Source: Bin87 sp034423595 (GTDB taxonomy: Bacteria > Chloroflexota > Dehalococcoidia > Lucifugimonadales > UBA3495). Taken from it: a DNA stretch of 64,000 nt. The translations under genes were made by a program, and so were the position numbers. This document shows, piece after piece, positions 25,382-33,978 of the stretch (position 1 is its first letter; every line of letters begins with the position of its first letter). The stretch spans positions 4,216,001 through 4,280,000 of the forward strand of contig OZ242258.1 in the NCBI GenBank assembly GCA_965207025.1, in the 5' to 3' direction. The notes beneath the pieces are model-generated. The model saw nothing but the letters and a program-made list of their open reading frames with translations, had not been told where the DNA came from and made no database searches.

Positions 25382-26221
25382 ATGACCAACGCCGCAATCG
25401 CCGCGCCGGACGCATTTGTAGATGAATCCATTGACCCGGAGGGTTACATCCTGCTGCGGCGGGACAACGCCATCGCCACCGTAACGATCAACCGCCCGGC
25501 GCAGCGCAACGCTATATCGTTTGCGATGTGGACGCAACTGACTGAACTGATGCGGGACTTGGATGCTGACCGGGACGTGCGGTGCGTGGTCATAACCGGG
25601 GCGGGCGGTGAGGCGTTTTCGGCCGGCGCGGACATCAGCGATTTCGATGAATACCGGAGCGATTCGACCAAAGGCCGCGTTTATAACCGCGCCGTGGACG
25701 GTTTGCTGGAAACGGTGGCCGTCATCGGAACGCCGGTGATCTCCATGATTCGCGGGTTTGCGGCCGGCGGCGGGTGCGAACTGGCGGTGGCCACTGATCT
25801 GCGCATCGCCTCGGAAGAAAGTAGGTTGGGGATTCCGGTGGCTCGATTGGGCATCACTATAGGCCACCGGGAGATGTACGGACTGGTCAATCTGGTGGGT
25901 AAGGGCAACGCGCTGTACATCCTGTTGTCGGGGAGACTGCTGGACGCGGAGGAAGCTTTGAGGATTGGCCTGGTCAACCAGGTGGTTCCATCCGAAAAGT
26001 TGGAGGAGGTCACGTACAAACTGGCCTCTGACATCGCGAATCTGGCGCCGTTGTCCCACGCGGTGAACAAGAAGACGCTTAATCAGGTGCTGGCCAAGCC
26101 GGCGCTGGACCTGACGACGGAAGAAGCCGACCTGCCGTTAACCCAGTTCGACACGAGGGACTACCACGAGGGGTTCCGGGCGTTTCTGGAAAAGCGGCGG
26201 CCGGAATTCATCGGGGAATAG
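25382..26221 (+). CDS. Enoyl-CoA hydratase/isomerase family protein
   Basis: 279 aa. ATG 25382 with AGGAG 8 nt upstream; an in-frame ATG at 25328 is less likely. Crotonase fold: ATVTINRPAQRNAISFAMW, the oxyanion-hole strand AFSAGADISDF, then MIRGFAAGGGCELAVATDLR and ARLGITIGHREMY. The usual acid (Glu in LP(E)) region reads RLGIPVARLGI, so the exact reaction (hydration or isomerisation) cannot be fixed. The tail has NKKTLNQVL. It likely acts in acyl-CoA breakdown. Confidence 0.88.
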   Translation: MTNAAIAAPDAFVDESIDPEGYILLRRDNAIATVTINRPAQRNAISFAMWTQLTELMRDLDADRDVRCVVITGAGGEAFSAGADISDFDEYRSDSTKGRVYNRAVDGLLETVAVIGTPVISMIRGFAAGGGCELAVATDLRIASEESRLGIPVARLGITIGHREMYGLVNLVGKGNALYILLSGRLLDAEEALRIGLVNQVVPSEKLEEVTYKLASDIANLAPLSHAVNKKTLNQVLAKPALDLTTEEADLPLTQFDTRDYHEGFRAFLEKRRPEFIGE

Positions 26222-26231
26222 ACGCCCGTTT

Positions 26232-27083
26232 ATGCCTCCTCCGGACCGACCGGGATCCAAACGACGGGCCGGCCGCCAGCGGGCAGACGCGCTGCTGGTG
26301 GAGCGGGGGTTGGTGGAGAGCCGGGAAGAAGCGCAGGCGTTGATCATGGCGGGCGCGGTTGTTTCACCCGCGGGACCGATACAGAAAGCGGGTTCATTCC
26401 TGCACCCGGACACGCCGCTGGAGGTCCGTCAACGTCTCCCGTATGTCAGTCGTGGCGGCGTCAAGTTGGCCCACGGGCTGGATACCTGGGCGGCGGAATA
26501 TGGGATCGAGTTGGACGGAATCACCGCTCTGGACATAGGGGCATCCACCGGCGGGTTCACCGACTGCCTGTTGCAGCGTGGAGTGAGCCGGGTTTACGCG
26601 GTGGATGTTGGTTATGGGCAGCTGCACTACCGGCTGCGCAGCGACGCGCGAGTGGTGTGCATGGAGAAGGTGAACGCGCGCCACCCGTTTGACCTGCCGG
26701 AGAGCGTGGATCTGCTGGTGATGGACGTATCTTTCATATCGCTGACGATGGCGTTGCCGGAGCCGCTGGGTTGGCTGAAAGGTGGCGGTTTTGGGATCGT
26801 GCTCATCAAGCCTCAGTTTGAGGCGCGACGAGGGGAGGTGGGCAAGGGAGGCGTAGTGCGCGACGACGCGCTGCGGGCGGACATTTTGCGGAGGGTTAAG
26901 TGTTGGCTGGCAGGACGGCACGACGTGGCTCTGCTGGATACGATTGAATCCCCGATCACCGGCGACGCCGGCAACCGGGAGTTTTTGGCGTTGCTGCGGA
27001 AAAGTGATACGCCGTCCGGGGACAAAAAGCCGCCCGGCGCACCGTCCGAAATCGGGTATGATATGGGCGTTTGCAAATTTTGA
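26232..27083 (+). CDS. tlyA: TlyA family rRNA (cytidine-2'-O)-methyltransferase / hemolysin
   Basis: 283 aa, typical length. It begins with an S4 RNA-binding domain (RADALLVERGLVESREEAQA, residues about 17-75, ending YVSRGGVKL), followed by an FtsJ-like Rossmann methyltransferase: ALDIGASTGGFTDCLLQRGV, VYAVDVGYGQL, VDLLVMDVSFISL and LIKPQFEARRGEVGKGGVVR. TlyA methylates 16S and 23S rRNA cytidines in mycobacteria. It starts 10 nt after the crotonase stop. Confidence 0.92.
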   Translation: MPPPDRPGSKRRAGRQRADALLVERGLVESREEAQALIMAGAVVSPAGPIQKAGSFLHPDTPLEVRQRLPYVSRGGVKLAHGLDTWAAEYGIELDGITALDIGASTGGFTDCLLQRGVSRVYAVDVGYGQLHYRLRSDARVVCMEKVNARHPFDLPESVDLLVMDVSFISLTMALPEPLGWLKGGGFGIVLIKPQFEARRGEVGKGGVVRDDALRADILRRVKCWLAGRHDVALLDTIESPITGDAGNREFLALLRKSDTPSGDKKPPGAPSEIGYDMGVCKF

Positions 27084-27110
27084 ACGCCATTATGAACAAG
27101 GAGCATTGCC

Positions 27111-27437
27111 ATGTATGTACTGAGGAGAATTTTCAAAACCAAGCAGCCCGGCGACGCGCGGCGGGTAGCAAGTCTGTTGCAGAAGCAGGCGCAGATTTAT
27201 CACGATGCCGGCCAGCGCAGCGAGTTCAAGGTGTATTTCAACGGCGGGACCGTGCCGGGCGAACCCGGCGAAGTGGTGCTGGAATGGACTGACGAGGCGT
27301 TGATGTCGCCGATGCGCGGCGGACATTCTCTGCCGCAAGATGCGTTGGCAGTCGGAGCGGAGATCCGCCCGTTGGTGGAAAGCAACCGCATCGAGTTCAT
27401 GGAGTTGATGACGCCGGACAAGATGCTGGACGTTTAG
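27111..27437 (+). CDS. Conserved hypothetical protein (108 aa)
   Basis: ATG 27111 with AAGGAG 9 nt upstream. MYVLRRIFKTKQPGDARRVA and YHDAGQRSEFKVYFNGGTVP suggest a small alpha/beta, dimeric-barrel-like fold, as in proteins of the EthD/ABM type. No catalytic residues are evident. It lies in a plus-strand run with tlyA and the PncC-like gene. Confidence 0.7.
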   Translation: MYVLRRIFKTKQPGDARRVASLLQKQAQIYHDAGQRSEFKVYFNGGTVPGEPGEVVLEWTDEALMSPMRGGHSLPQDALAVGAEIRPLVESNRIEFMELMTPDKMLDV

Positions 27438-27448
27438 TCGCGATCATC

Positions 27449-27508
27449 ACCCTCACCCCCGTATCAAGTACGGGGCAAGCCTGGCCCTCTCCCATCAAGG
27501 GAGAGGGA
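27449..27508 (+). repeat. CCCTCTCCC/GGGAGAGGG palindromic repeat, copy 1
   Basis: A perfect 9-bp stem, CCCTCTCCC-ATCAA-GGGAGAGGG (27485-27507), is preceded by caccctcacccccgtatcaag. It sits just before the ribosome-binding site of the PncC-like gene. Four relatives lie at 29.97, 43.14, 46.53 and 57.17 kb. Confidence 0.7.
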
Positions 27509-27526
27509 ATTTCTGGAGGTACTTTC

Positions 27527-27997
27527 GTGGAAGTAAGACAGGTTGCTGAGATCCTGTTGGAACGAGGGCAAACGGTCTCGGTGGCGGAAGCCTGCACCAA
27601 CGGGTTGCTGGGGTACACCCTGGGCACCATCCCGGGAGCGTCGCGCTTTTTCCCCGGCGGCGTGGTGGCATACACCGGCGGCTTGAAGGAGAAGATATTG
27701 GGAGTGCCCGACGAACTCTACGAGACCGCGGGCAGCGTGAGCCGCGAGATGGCCATTGCCATGGCCAGGGGCGCATTGGAGTTGACCGGCACCGATTACG
27801 CGCTGTCCACCACCGGGGTCACCGGACCGGCGGCGGGACGGAGCGGGCTGCCCATCGGCACGTTCTGGATCGGGTTGGCCGTGAAGGACGGCGAGGACGC
27901 GGCCATCGAGATTCGCGTGGGCGGTGACCGGGACGCGACCAAGCACGGCGCGGTGCAGTCGGCCATCGACCTGCTGGGGCGGGAGCTGACCGCCTGA
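27527..27997 (+). CDS. pncC: CinA C-terminal-domain (PncC-like) protein
   Basis: 156 aa. GTG 27527 follows GGAGG. The fold is that of nicotinamide-nucleotide amidase: VSVAEACTNGLLGYTLGTIP, GASRFFPGGVVAYTGGLKEK, SREMAIAMARGAL, ALSTTGVTGPAAGRSGLPIG and GTFWIGLA. The normal signature ESCTGG reads EACTNG here, losing the conserved Ser, so catalysis is doubtful. In the intact family the enzyme deamidates NMN for NAD salvage. Confidence 0.85.
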   Translation: MEVRQVAEILLERGQTVSVAEACTNGLLGYTLGTIPGASRFFPGGVVAYTGGLKEKILGVPDELYETAGSVSREMAIAMARGALELTGTDYALSTTGVTGPAAGRSGLPIGTFWIGLAVKDGEDAAIEIRVGGDRDATKHGAVQSAIDLLGRELTA

Positions 27998-28028
27998 CTA
28001 ATTCCAAGGCATCGCTCGGAAACCGCCC

Positions 28029-28496
28029 ATGAACATCGCGCGGTCGCTTGGAGATGCCATCGTAAATCCTCCGGAGCGTCACTCGCCGCGTTGGTGGGTG
28101 TCGCGCATCATCCCTCCAACGGTAACCGCGGCGGAATTTGTGGCGGCTGTAGCCACGTTGCTTCGCCATACCGAGTTGCGCCAGGCAGAAAATCTGCTGA
28201 CCACTGCAAGATTGCTGGACAATTTCGTCAGCTACACTCATATTGATCCAGCGGTGACGTTGGCGGTTCTGGCAATCACACACATAGGGGGAAACCGAGT
28301 CATGGCTTTATTGGAAACACTGCTGAAACCGCTGTTGGACGCTCAGATGGAGGCAGGGATGGAAAAGGGGAGGAAGGTAGGTAGGGCGGAAGCCGACGCT
28401 GAATTTGAGGAGTGGAAAGCGAAGCAGCGCGCCGCCGGCGTGCAGTTCTTGGATGATGAACCACCAGAAGACCCCTCATCCACCGAGAACGAGTAA
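28029..28496 (+). CDS. Hypothetical protein (155 aa)
   Basis: ATG 28029, with no strong ribosome-binding site. The first half is helical and mixed (TAAEFVAAVATLLRHTELRQ). The C-terminal third is charged: EAGMEKGRKVGRAEADAEFE, then EWKAKQRAAG, like tails of Rpn/Uma2-type proteins. No domain is recognised. Codon use resembles its neighbours. Confidence 0.5.
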   Translation: MNIARSLGDAIVNPPERHSPRWWVSRIIPPTVTAAEFVAAVATLLRHTELRQAENLLTTARLLDNFVSYTHIDPAVTLAVLAITHIGGNRVMALLETLLKPLLDAQMEAGMEKGRKVGRAEADAEFEEWKAKQRAAGVQFLDDEPPEDPSSTENE

Positions 28497-28538
28497 AGCA
28501 TCGCTCGGGCTGGCTTGCTGGCAGCTACAGGAGGAATT

Positions 28539-29549
28539 ATGAAGTTTGGAGTCTCCCTTTCCGCCATAGCCCAGCAGCCGGCCGGCGCGGATATGCAGCA
28601 GGCTTTCGCCGACATCTGCGCCTACGTGGGGGCGGCGCGGGACCTGGGTTTCGATATGGTCTATCAGGGCCAGCACTATCTTACCGACCCGTACCAGCAG
28701 TTGCAGACCATGCCGCTGCTGGCGCGCATATCCGCCGAGGCGCGGGGCATGGGTCTGGTAGCCACCATGCTGGTGCCATTGCATCACCCGGTGGATCTGG
28801 CGGAACGGGTGGCGACGATGGACGTGATCACCGGCGGGAACTTCACGCTTTCGGCGGCCCTGGGTTACCGGGACGAGGAGTACGACAACTTCGGGGTACC
28901 GAGGCGGTCGAGAGTTAGCCGCTATCTCGAATGCCTTGAGGCCATGCGCCTGCTGTGGTCGGGCGAGCGGGTCAACTACGACGGGCAGTATTTCCAGCTG
29001 CGGGACGCTCAACTGATGTTGCGGACGGTGCAGCAGCCTCACCCGCCGGTGTGGGTGGCGGCCAACAGCGACGCGGCCATCACGCGGGCGGCGCGACTGG
29101 GATACACGTGGTACGTGAATCCGCACGCCAAGTTCGATACCATCAGCCAGCAGGTGGAGATGTATCACGAAGCGGCTGGGGCGGCCAACTCGGGCGCGCC
29201 GGAGCGTCTGCCGTTGGGCCGGGAGGTGTTTGTAGGGAGGACGCACGAGGAAGCGTTCGCCAGCGCCGCGCCGTACCTCGGCGGGAAGTACGAAGCCTAC
29301 GCCCAGTGGGGCCAGGACAAAGCCCTTCCAGGCGAGGAGAACTTTCGAGAGCCGTTTGAAGACCTCGCGCGAGACCGTTTCGTGATCGGCAGTCCCGATG
29401 AAGTAGTTGAGGAACTTTCACGCTACCGTGAGCTGGGGATGTCCCACGGCTGCTTCAGGATGATGTGGCCGGGGATGCCGCTGGCCGACGGGGTTGCCAA
29501 CCTGGAACTGTTTGCAGAGAGGGTTGCGCCGCATCTGCGAGAGAATTAG
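28539..29549 (+). CDS. LLM-class flavin-dependent oxidoreductase (1)
   Basis: 336 aa. ATG 28539 with AGGAGG 6 nt upstream. Luciferase-like TIM barrel: MKFGVSLSAIAQQ, DLGFDMVYQGQHYLTDPYQQ, ATMLVPLHHPVDLAERVATM, DVITGGNFTLSAALGYRDEE, then RYLECLEAMRLLWSGE and VWVAANSDAAITRAARLG. Family members use FMNH2 or F420H2 to oxidise or cleave small molecules. The substrate is unknown. The small cupin gene follows at 32 nt, suggesting a joint role. Confidence 0.9.
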   Translation: MKFGVSLSAIAQQPAGADMQQAFADICAYVGAARDLGFDMVYQGQHYLTDPYQQLQTMPLLARISAEARGMGLVATMLVPLHHPVDLAERVATMDVITGGNFTLSAALGYRDEEYDNFGVPRRSRVSRYLECLEAMRLLWSGERVNYDGQYFQLRDAQLMLRTVQQPHPPVWVAANSDAAITRAARLGYTWYVNPHAKFDTISQQVEMYHEAAGAANSGAPERLPLGREVFVGRTHEEAFASAAPYLGGKYEAYAQWGQDKALPGEENFREPFEDLARDRFVIGSPDEVVEELSRYRELGMSHGCFRMMWPGMPLADGVANLELFAERVAPHLREN

Positions 29550-29581
29550 CGCTTCAATCACAGGAATGAAGAGGAGTCGAA

Positions 29582-29914
29582 ATGGCAATCTATCGCGTAT
29601 TTTCGGACGCTGACGGTGAGAGTCACATCGAGGATCTGAAGCTAGAGGACCACCCGGAATTGGGGGCGCTGATCAACGTGTCTGAGGTACGAGTACAGGA
29701 GTTTGACGGGTCGCGACAGATGGATTTCCATCCGCTGCCGGAGCGCCGGTTGATCATCCACCTGTCCGGCGAGGTGGAGATCGGCTCCAGCGACGGTTCA
29801 AAACGGGTGCTACGGGCCGGCGACATACGGCTGATGGAGGACGTTACGGGCAAAGGCCATTCGCACCACGACCTGAGCCCCTCGGGCGCAGTGTACATCC
29901 TGCTGGACGATTAA
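29582..29914 (+). CDS. Small cupin-like protein
   Basis: 110 aa, with GAGGAG 7 nt before ATG. The pattern PLPERRLIIHLSGEVEIGSS, then RAGDIRLMEDVTGKGHSHHD, fits a single cupin beta barrel. The GHSHHD cluster may bind metal. Probably a dioxygenase-like or sensor protein acting with the adjacent oxidoreductase; this is inference from position. Confidence 0.78.
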   Translation: MAIYRVFSDADGESHIEDLKLEDHPELGALINVSEVRVQEFDGSRQMDFHPLPERRLIIHLSGEVEIGSSDGSKRVLRAGDIRLMEDVTGKGHSHHDLSPSGAVYILLDD

Positions 29915-29949
29915 TTTGAACGCCCCAAGCCGATGCATGGTCCGGGAGT

Positions 29950-29990
29950 TTCACCCTCACCCCAACCCTCTCCCATCGAGGGAGAGGGAG
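29950..29990 (+). repeat. CCCTCTCCC/GGGAGAGGG palindromic repeat, copy 2
   Basis: Stem CCCTCTCCC-ATCGA-GGGAGAGGG at 29966-29988, preceded by tcaccctcaccccaa as in copies 1, 3 and 4. It lies between convergent genes and may aid termination. Confidence 0.7.
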
Positions 29991-30044
29991 CATTGACCTC
30001 ACCCTGCTCTCTTCTGCCATAGGGATGGAGGACATGGGGAAGGG

Positions 30045-32399
30045 TCAGGGGAGCATATTCTGCCTGGACTCGGCGTTGGCGGCGATGCGTTCCCAGCCGT
30101 ACATCATGGGGGCCATGCGGACGTGGCTCCACATTTCAGCCTGGTCGGCGTAGTGGGGGCTGCCGGGGTGGCCGGATGCGCCCAATGGGACAGCCCAGAG
30201 GGAACGCTCCCAATCGGCGGGGTCGTAAGCGTAGCGGAACACCGACATGCCGCCGAGGGCTGCAAAGTCAGCCGGGGAGTAGGGGCCGGCCCACGGCGTG
30301 TCAGCGTCGCCTCCGGTGGAGACTCGCGGAGGGTCCAGTACGGGAGCGAGCTTCGGGTCGGCGAAGGACAAGGGATGCTGAGGGCGAGTGCGGTGGACCC
30401 GGCCCCAAACCCAGTTTTCCTGGTTTCGCCCTAACTTTACGCTCAGGGTGCGGACTCCCTCGTCCAGCGCCACACTCAACGCGGTCTGCCAGGTTTCGCC
30501 TTGGGGCAGCAACTCAGTATCGTTGGACGCGATGGCATCGGCGACCAGATTTCGAAATCGGTTGAAGAAAACGCCCCGGCCACGATCCACGGGTTCCCAC
30601 GCCAAGGCGGCGAGCCGTTCACCCAGGTTATGCTTCAGCAAGCGCCACATCAGGGCGTCGCGTATGGCGCTATAGATGGTTGGTTCCACGGCGTCGGGGT
30701 CCATGCTGCCGGACCAACCGCGCAGCCGGCGCAGGGCGGACGCGGTGCGAGAGTCGGAAGGTTGCATGAGTTTCGACAGGGCTGCCAGGTAGGTTTGCGC
30801 CGGCAGGGAAAGGCGCTCGGAGTGGATGCGGCCCATGTCGTTGGCGGACGGGTTTTTGAGAGACTTGATGCCGTGGGTTACGCGCATGGCACGGTATCCG
30901 GGGGCGAAGTCCATTGAGATGTAGTAGGGGTAGTCGGCGGCGACGGGGCGGTTATTGGCGGTGGCGACATAACCCTCAGGCGGATTGATGTTGCGTGGCA
31001 GATCCTCAAAGGGAATGGAACCCTGCCATTCGTGTTCACCGTCCCAGCCCGCAAAAGGCAGCGGGGCCGGCGCGTCGCCGGGGCGACGGGGGATTTCGCC
31101 GCGACACTGGTAACCGAAGTTGCCGGCGGAGTCGGCCATGACGAAGTTGTTGACAGGATCAACCCAGCCGTTCATGGCGTCGGCCAGGTCGGGGACGGTG
31201 CGGGCGTCTAGCATGGAGCAGAGGATGTCAGTCCACGGATCGGGGCCGTCGCCGGCGGTGTAGCGAAGGGCCAGGGCGTAGCCGGCCATGGGGTCGCCGC
31301 CGACCACGGGGCCATGATGGGTGGCCCAGGTGCGGATGTGAACATCCTCCCCCTCTCGCACCCTGATAACCTCGTCGCGGACATCGGCGTTGTACCAGTC
31401 CTCATTGCGCTGGTACAGGGAGGCGTCGGCGTCGTTGAACCGCTCGATGTAAAGGTCCTGGTAGTCGGCGGCGGTGTGGGTGACGCACCAGGCGACCTGT
31501 CCGTTGTGTCCGAAATGGGGGAATCCGGGCAGGCCGGCGAAGGAGACGCCGATGACGTCGAACGTATCGCAGGCGATGTGGTTCTGGTAATAGACGCTGG
31601 GGGTGTCGAGCCCGCGATGGCTGTCGCCGGCCAGGATAGGCTTGCCGGTGGCGGTGAGATCGCCGGAGATAACCCAGGAGTTTGACCCGCTATCGGTCTC
31701 GCCGATGAGGTTGAGGTCGGCGGCAGCTTCGAGCATCTGCTGGAGGCCGATGTCCACCGGGCCGTCGTAGTCGGCGCCGGTGGGAATGATGACGGGCTGG
31801 CCCTGCGGATAGGACGGGAAGAGTTCAGCGGCACGTTCGGGCCCCAGCTCCTTGACCAGCCGAGCCCGCCACGCCTTGCTCTCGAACACGCCCATGAATA
31901 TGTGGCGTACCTTGTAGATGGCGAGACCGTGCCAGGGTTCCCACGGTTCGGGATCGATTCCGGTGATGGAGCACTCTAGGGGCAGAGGAGCATCACTGTT
32001 GATGAAGGCGTTGACTCCGTCGGCGTAGGCGTCGAGCATGGCGCGAGCACGCGGGCCGGCGGCAGCGTAGTCGGCGCGGGCGGCATCTTCAAGGCGGTGG
32101 CGACGGATCTGCATGTCCTGTCCCACAGCGGACGGGCCGGCGGCCTCGGCCCAACGGCCCACGGCGCGGCGTCGGTCGTACTCCATGGCCCACAGGCGAT
32201 CCTGGGCGGTGACGAAACCCTGGGCGAACCAGGCATCATGCTCGTTGGCGGCGCGGACGTGGGGGATGCCCAGGTTGTCGCGCCATACGGTGACGGTGTC
32301 GTGAAGGCCGGGCAGACGCACTTCGCCATCCATGGATGGCACGGCGGCGGTGAGGTCGGCAGCTGTGATGTTGGCGGCGCCGATGGCAGTTGCGGTCAT
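30045..32399 (-). CDS. Penicillin acylase family protein
   Basis: 784 aa from ATG 32399; an in-frame start at 32438 is possible. Ntn-hydrolase of the penicillin G acylase / acyl-homoserine-lactone acylase family. The alpha part has VWRDNLGIPHVRA and AWFAQGFVTAQDRLWAMEYD. Autocleavage should occur before Ser239 in GSNSWVISGDL (the G-S-N-S-W motif), freeing the nucleophile. The beta part has HNGQVAWCVTHTAADYQDLY, ATHHGPVVGGDP and ANNRPVAADYPYY. No classical signal peptide is visible, so a cytoplasmic location is possible. The substrate is an amide or lactone, unspecified. Confidence 0.92.
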   Translation of the reverse strand: MTATAIGAANITAADLTAAVPSMDGEVRLPGLHDTVTVWRDNLGIPHVRAANEHDAWFAQGFVTAQDRLWAMEYDRRRAVGRWAEAAGPSAVGQDMQIRRHRLEDAARADYAAAGPRARAMLDAYADGVNAFINSDAPLPLECSITGIDPEPWEPWHGLAIYKVRHIFMGVFESKAWRARLVKELGPERAAELFPSYPQGQPVIIPTGADYDGPVDIGLQQMLEAAADLNLIGETDSGSNSWVISGDLTATGKPILAGDSHRGLDTPSVYYQNHIACDTFDVIGVSFAGLPGFPHFGHNGQVAWCVTHTAADYQDLYIERFNDADASLYQRNEDWYNADVRDEVIRVREGEDVHIRTWATHHGPVVGGDPMAGYALALRYTAGDGPDPWTDILCSMLDARTVPDLADAMNGWVDPVNNFVMADSAGNFGYQCRGEIPRRPGDAPAPLPFAGWDGEHEWQGSIPFEDLPRNINPPEGYVATANNRPVAADYPYYISMDFAPGYRAMRVTHGIKSLKNPSANDMGRIHSERLSLPAQTYLAALSKLMQPSDSRTASALRRLRGWSGSMDPDAVEPTIYSAIRDALMWRLLKHNLGERLAALAWEPVDRGRGVFFNRFRNLVADAIASNDTELLPQGETWQTALSVALDEGVRTLSVKLGRNQENWVWGRVHRTRPQHPLSFADPKLAPVLDPPRVSTGGDADTPWAGPYSPADFAALGGMSVFRYAYDPADWERSLWAVPLGASGHPGSPHYADQAEMWSHVRMAPMMYGWERIAANAESRQNMLP

Positions 32400-32526
32400 G
32401 TTCAGGGTGGCTCCCGTTGGGTTTGCGCCATAGTACAACAGCGCATTGGTATTGCATAAGCGTTGCCGCTGAACTTTGAACGGTTACGGTAAGATTTTTG
32501 AAACACGGATATAAAATCGGGTGGAG

Positions 32527-32532
32527 TATAAT
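32527..32532 (+). promoter_or_regulatory. TATAAT box before the first MFS gene
   Basis: TATAAT at 32527-32532 in the divergent gap. It argues that translation starts downstream (TTG 32602 or ATG 32650) rather than at the GTG at 32521. No clear -35 is seen. Confidence 0.4.
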
Positions 32533-32601
32533 ATCCAGCGATGTTTGCTGAAATCGCCGCGCGAGGCGACGATTATCGTAGTCCAGAGAGGGAGTCCCCT
32601 G

Positions 32602-33978
32602 TTGTTGCAAGCGCGTGAACTTGCCCATCCGGTGCGATTGGTGCGAGGGATGTTCTACGGGTGGTGGCTGGCGGTCATCGGCGCGGTGATTATGGTCATC
32701 GGGACGGTCCCATTGTTCCAGGCGCTTTCTCTGTGGATGCCCATACTGCAGCAGAATTTCGGCTGGACAACGACGCAACTGTCCTGGGCCTTCACGCTGA
32801 CCCGGGTGGAAGGCACGGTGATGGGTCCGATCGCGGGCTGGGGGGTGGACAAGCTGGGCCCGCGCAAGATGGTGGTGATTGGGCTGCTGATATTTGCCGC
32901 CGGGTTCATCCTGTTCAGCAGGACGGACAACCTGTGGATGTTCTACCTATCGTTTGTGGTGGTGAGCCTGGGGGCGGGCCTGGGATCCTGGCTGCCGGCC
33001 AACACGGCGCTGAACAACTGGTTCCGGGTGCGACGTTCGACGGCGATGTCGATACCCATGCTGGGCTTTGGATTGGGCGGCGTGGTGATAGTGCCCCTAA
33101 TGGCCTGGGCCATGGGCTGGGACGCCCGGACAGCGACGGAGATCCCGGGCCGGCTGGGATGGCAGAACACGGCGCTGGTGGTTGGTTGCGTGGGACTGGT
33201 GGCCTCGGTTCCGCTGGCGATGCTGGTGCGCAATCGGCCCGAGGACTACGGCCAGCACCCGGATGGCATCGACCCCGACACGGTGAGCGATGAAGGGCCC
33301 CGGCAGTCGGCGAACGGAGGCGCGGTTGCGCCGGACTACACGTGGCAAGAGGCGATAAGGTCCCGTGCGTTCTGGCTGATTACCATGGGTCACGCCAGCT
33401 CGTCGATCATCATCATCAGCGTGATGACCTACCTGGGGCTGGTGATGGTGGAGAAGGGCCTCACCCTGGTGGAGGTTGGCCTGGTAATCTCGGTGCAGAC
33501 GGCGGTGTCCACGGCGTTCATGGTGATCGGCGGGATGGTGGGCGACCGGATACCCATACGGATTGCGATATGGGGGTTTTCGTTCCTGCAATCCATCGCC
33601 ATTGTCGTGCTGCTGTTCGCGGAGACGCTGCCGCTGTTCTTCCTGTTTGGCATCCTGATGGGAATCGGGTTCGGCGGACGCACGCCGTTGACCACCTCGA
33701 TACGGGGGGTATATTTCGGCCGGAGCAGCTTCGCCCGCATCACGGGAATCTCGATGATTCCCATGAACATAATGTTCATCGTGGTGGTTCCCTACATCGC
33801 GTGGATGCGGGATTCCATCACGGGCTCGTACACCATCCCGTTCGCCACCATCGCCATCGTCAGCGCGATCGGCTCTTTCATGTTCCTGGTGCTGGGCAAT
33901 CCGCAGTTGTCGCCATCGCAGCGGCGGCAGGCTGATGTCCGGCGGCTGGTGACGCGGGGAGCGGGAGCTGACGATTGA
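32602..33978 (+). CDS. MFS transporter (1)
   Basis: About 458 aa. I chose TTG 32602, which has GAGAGGGAG upstream; ATG 32650 (MFYGWWLAV) is the other option. Twelve hydrophobic helices with MFS signatures: GMFYGWWLAVIGAVIMVIG, GWGVDKLGPRKMVVIGLLIF (the D-x-x-G-x-R/K loop) and WLPANTALNNWFRVRRSTAM. The GMFYGWW start is shared with the next gene and with oxalate/formate-antiporter-like and monocarboxylate MFS. Probably moves organic acids. Confidence 0.88.
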   Translation: MLQARELAHPVRLVRGMFYGWWLAVIGAVIMVIGTVPLFQALSLWMPILQQNFGWTTTQLSWAFTLTRVEGTVMGPIAGWGVDKLGPRKMVVIGLLIFAAGFILFSRTDNLWMFYLSFVVVSLGAGLGSWLPANTALNNWFRVRRSTAMSIPMLGFGLGGVVIVPLMAWAMGWDARTATEIPGRLGWQNTALVVGCVGLVASVPLAMLVRNRPEDYGQHPDGIDPDTVSDEGPRQSANGGAVAPDYTWQEAIRSRAFWLITMGHASSSIIIISVMTYLGLVMVEKGLTLVEVGLVISVQTAVSTAFMVIGGMVGDRIPIRIAIWGFSFLQSIAIVVLLFAETLPLFFLFGILMGIGFGGRTPLTTSIRGVYFGRSSFARITGISMIPMNIMFIVVVPYIAWMRDSITGSYTIPFATIAIVSAIGSFMFLVLGNPQLSPSQRRQADVRRLVTRGAGADD

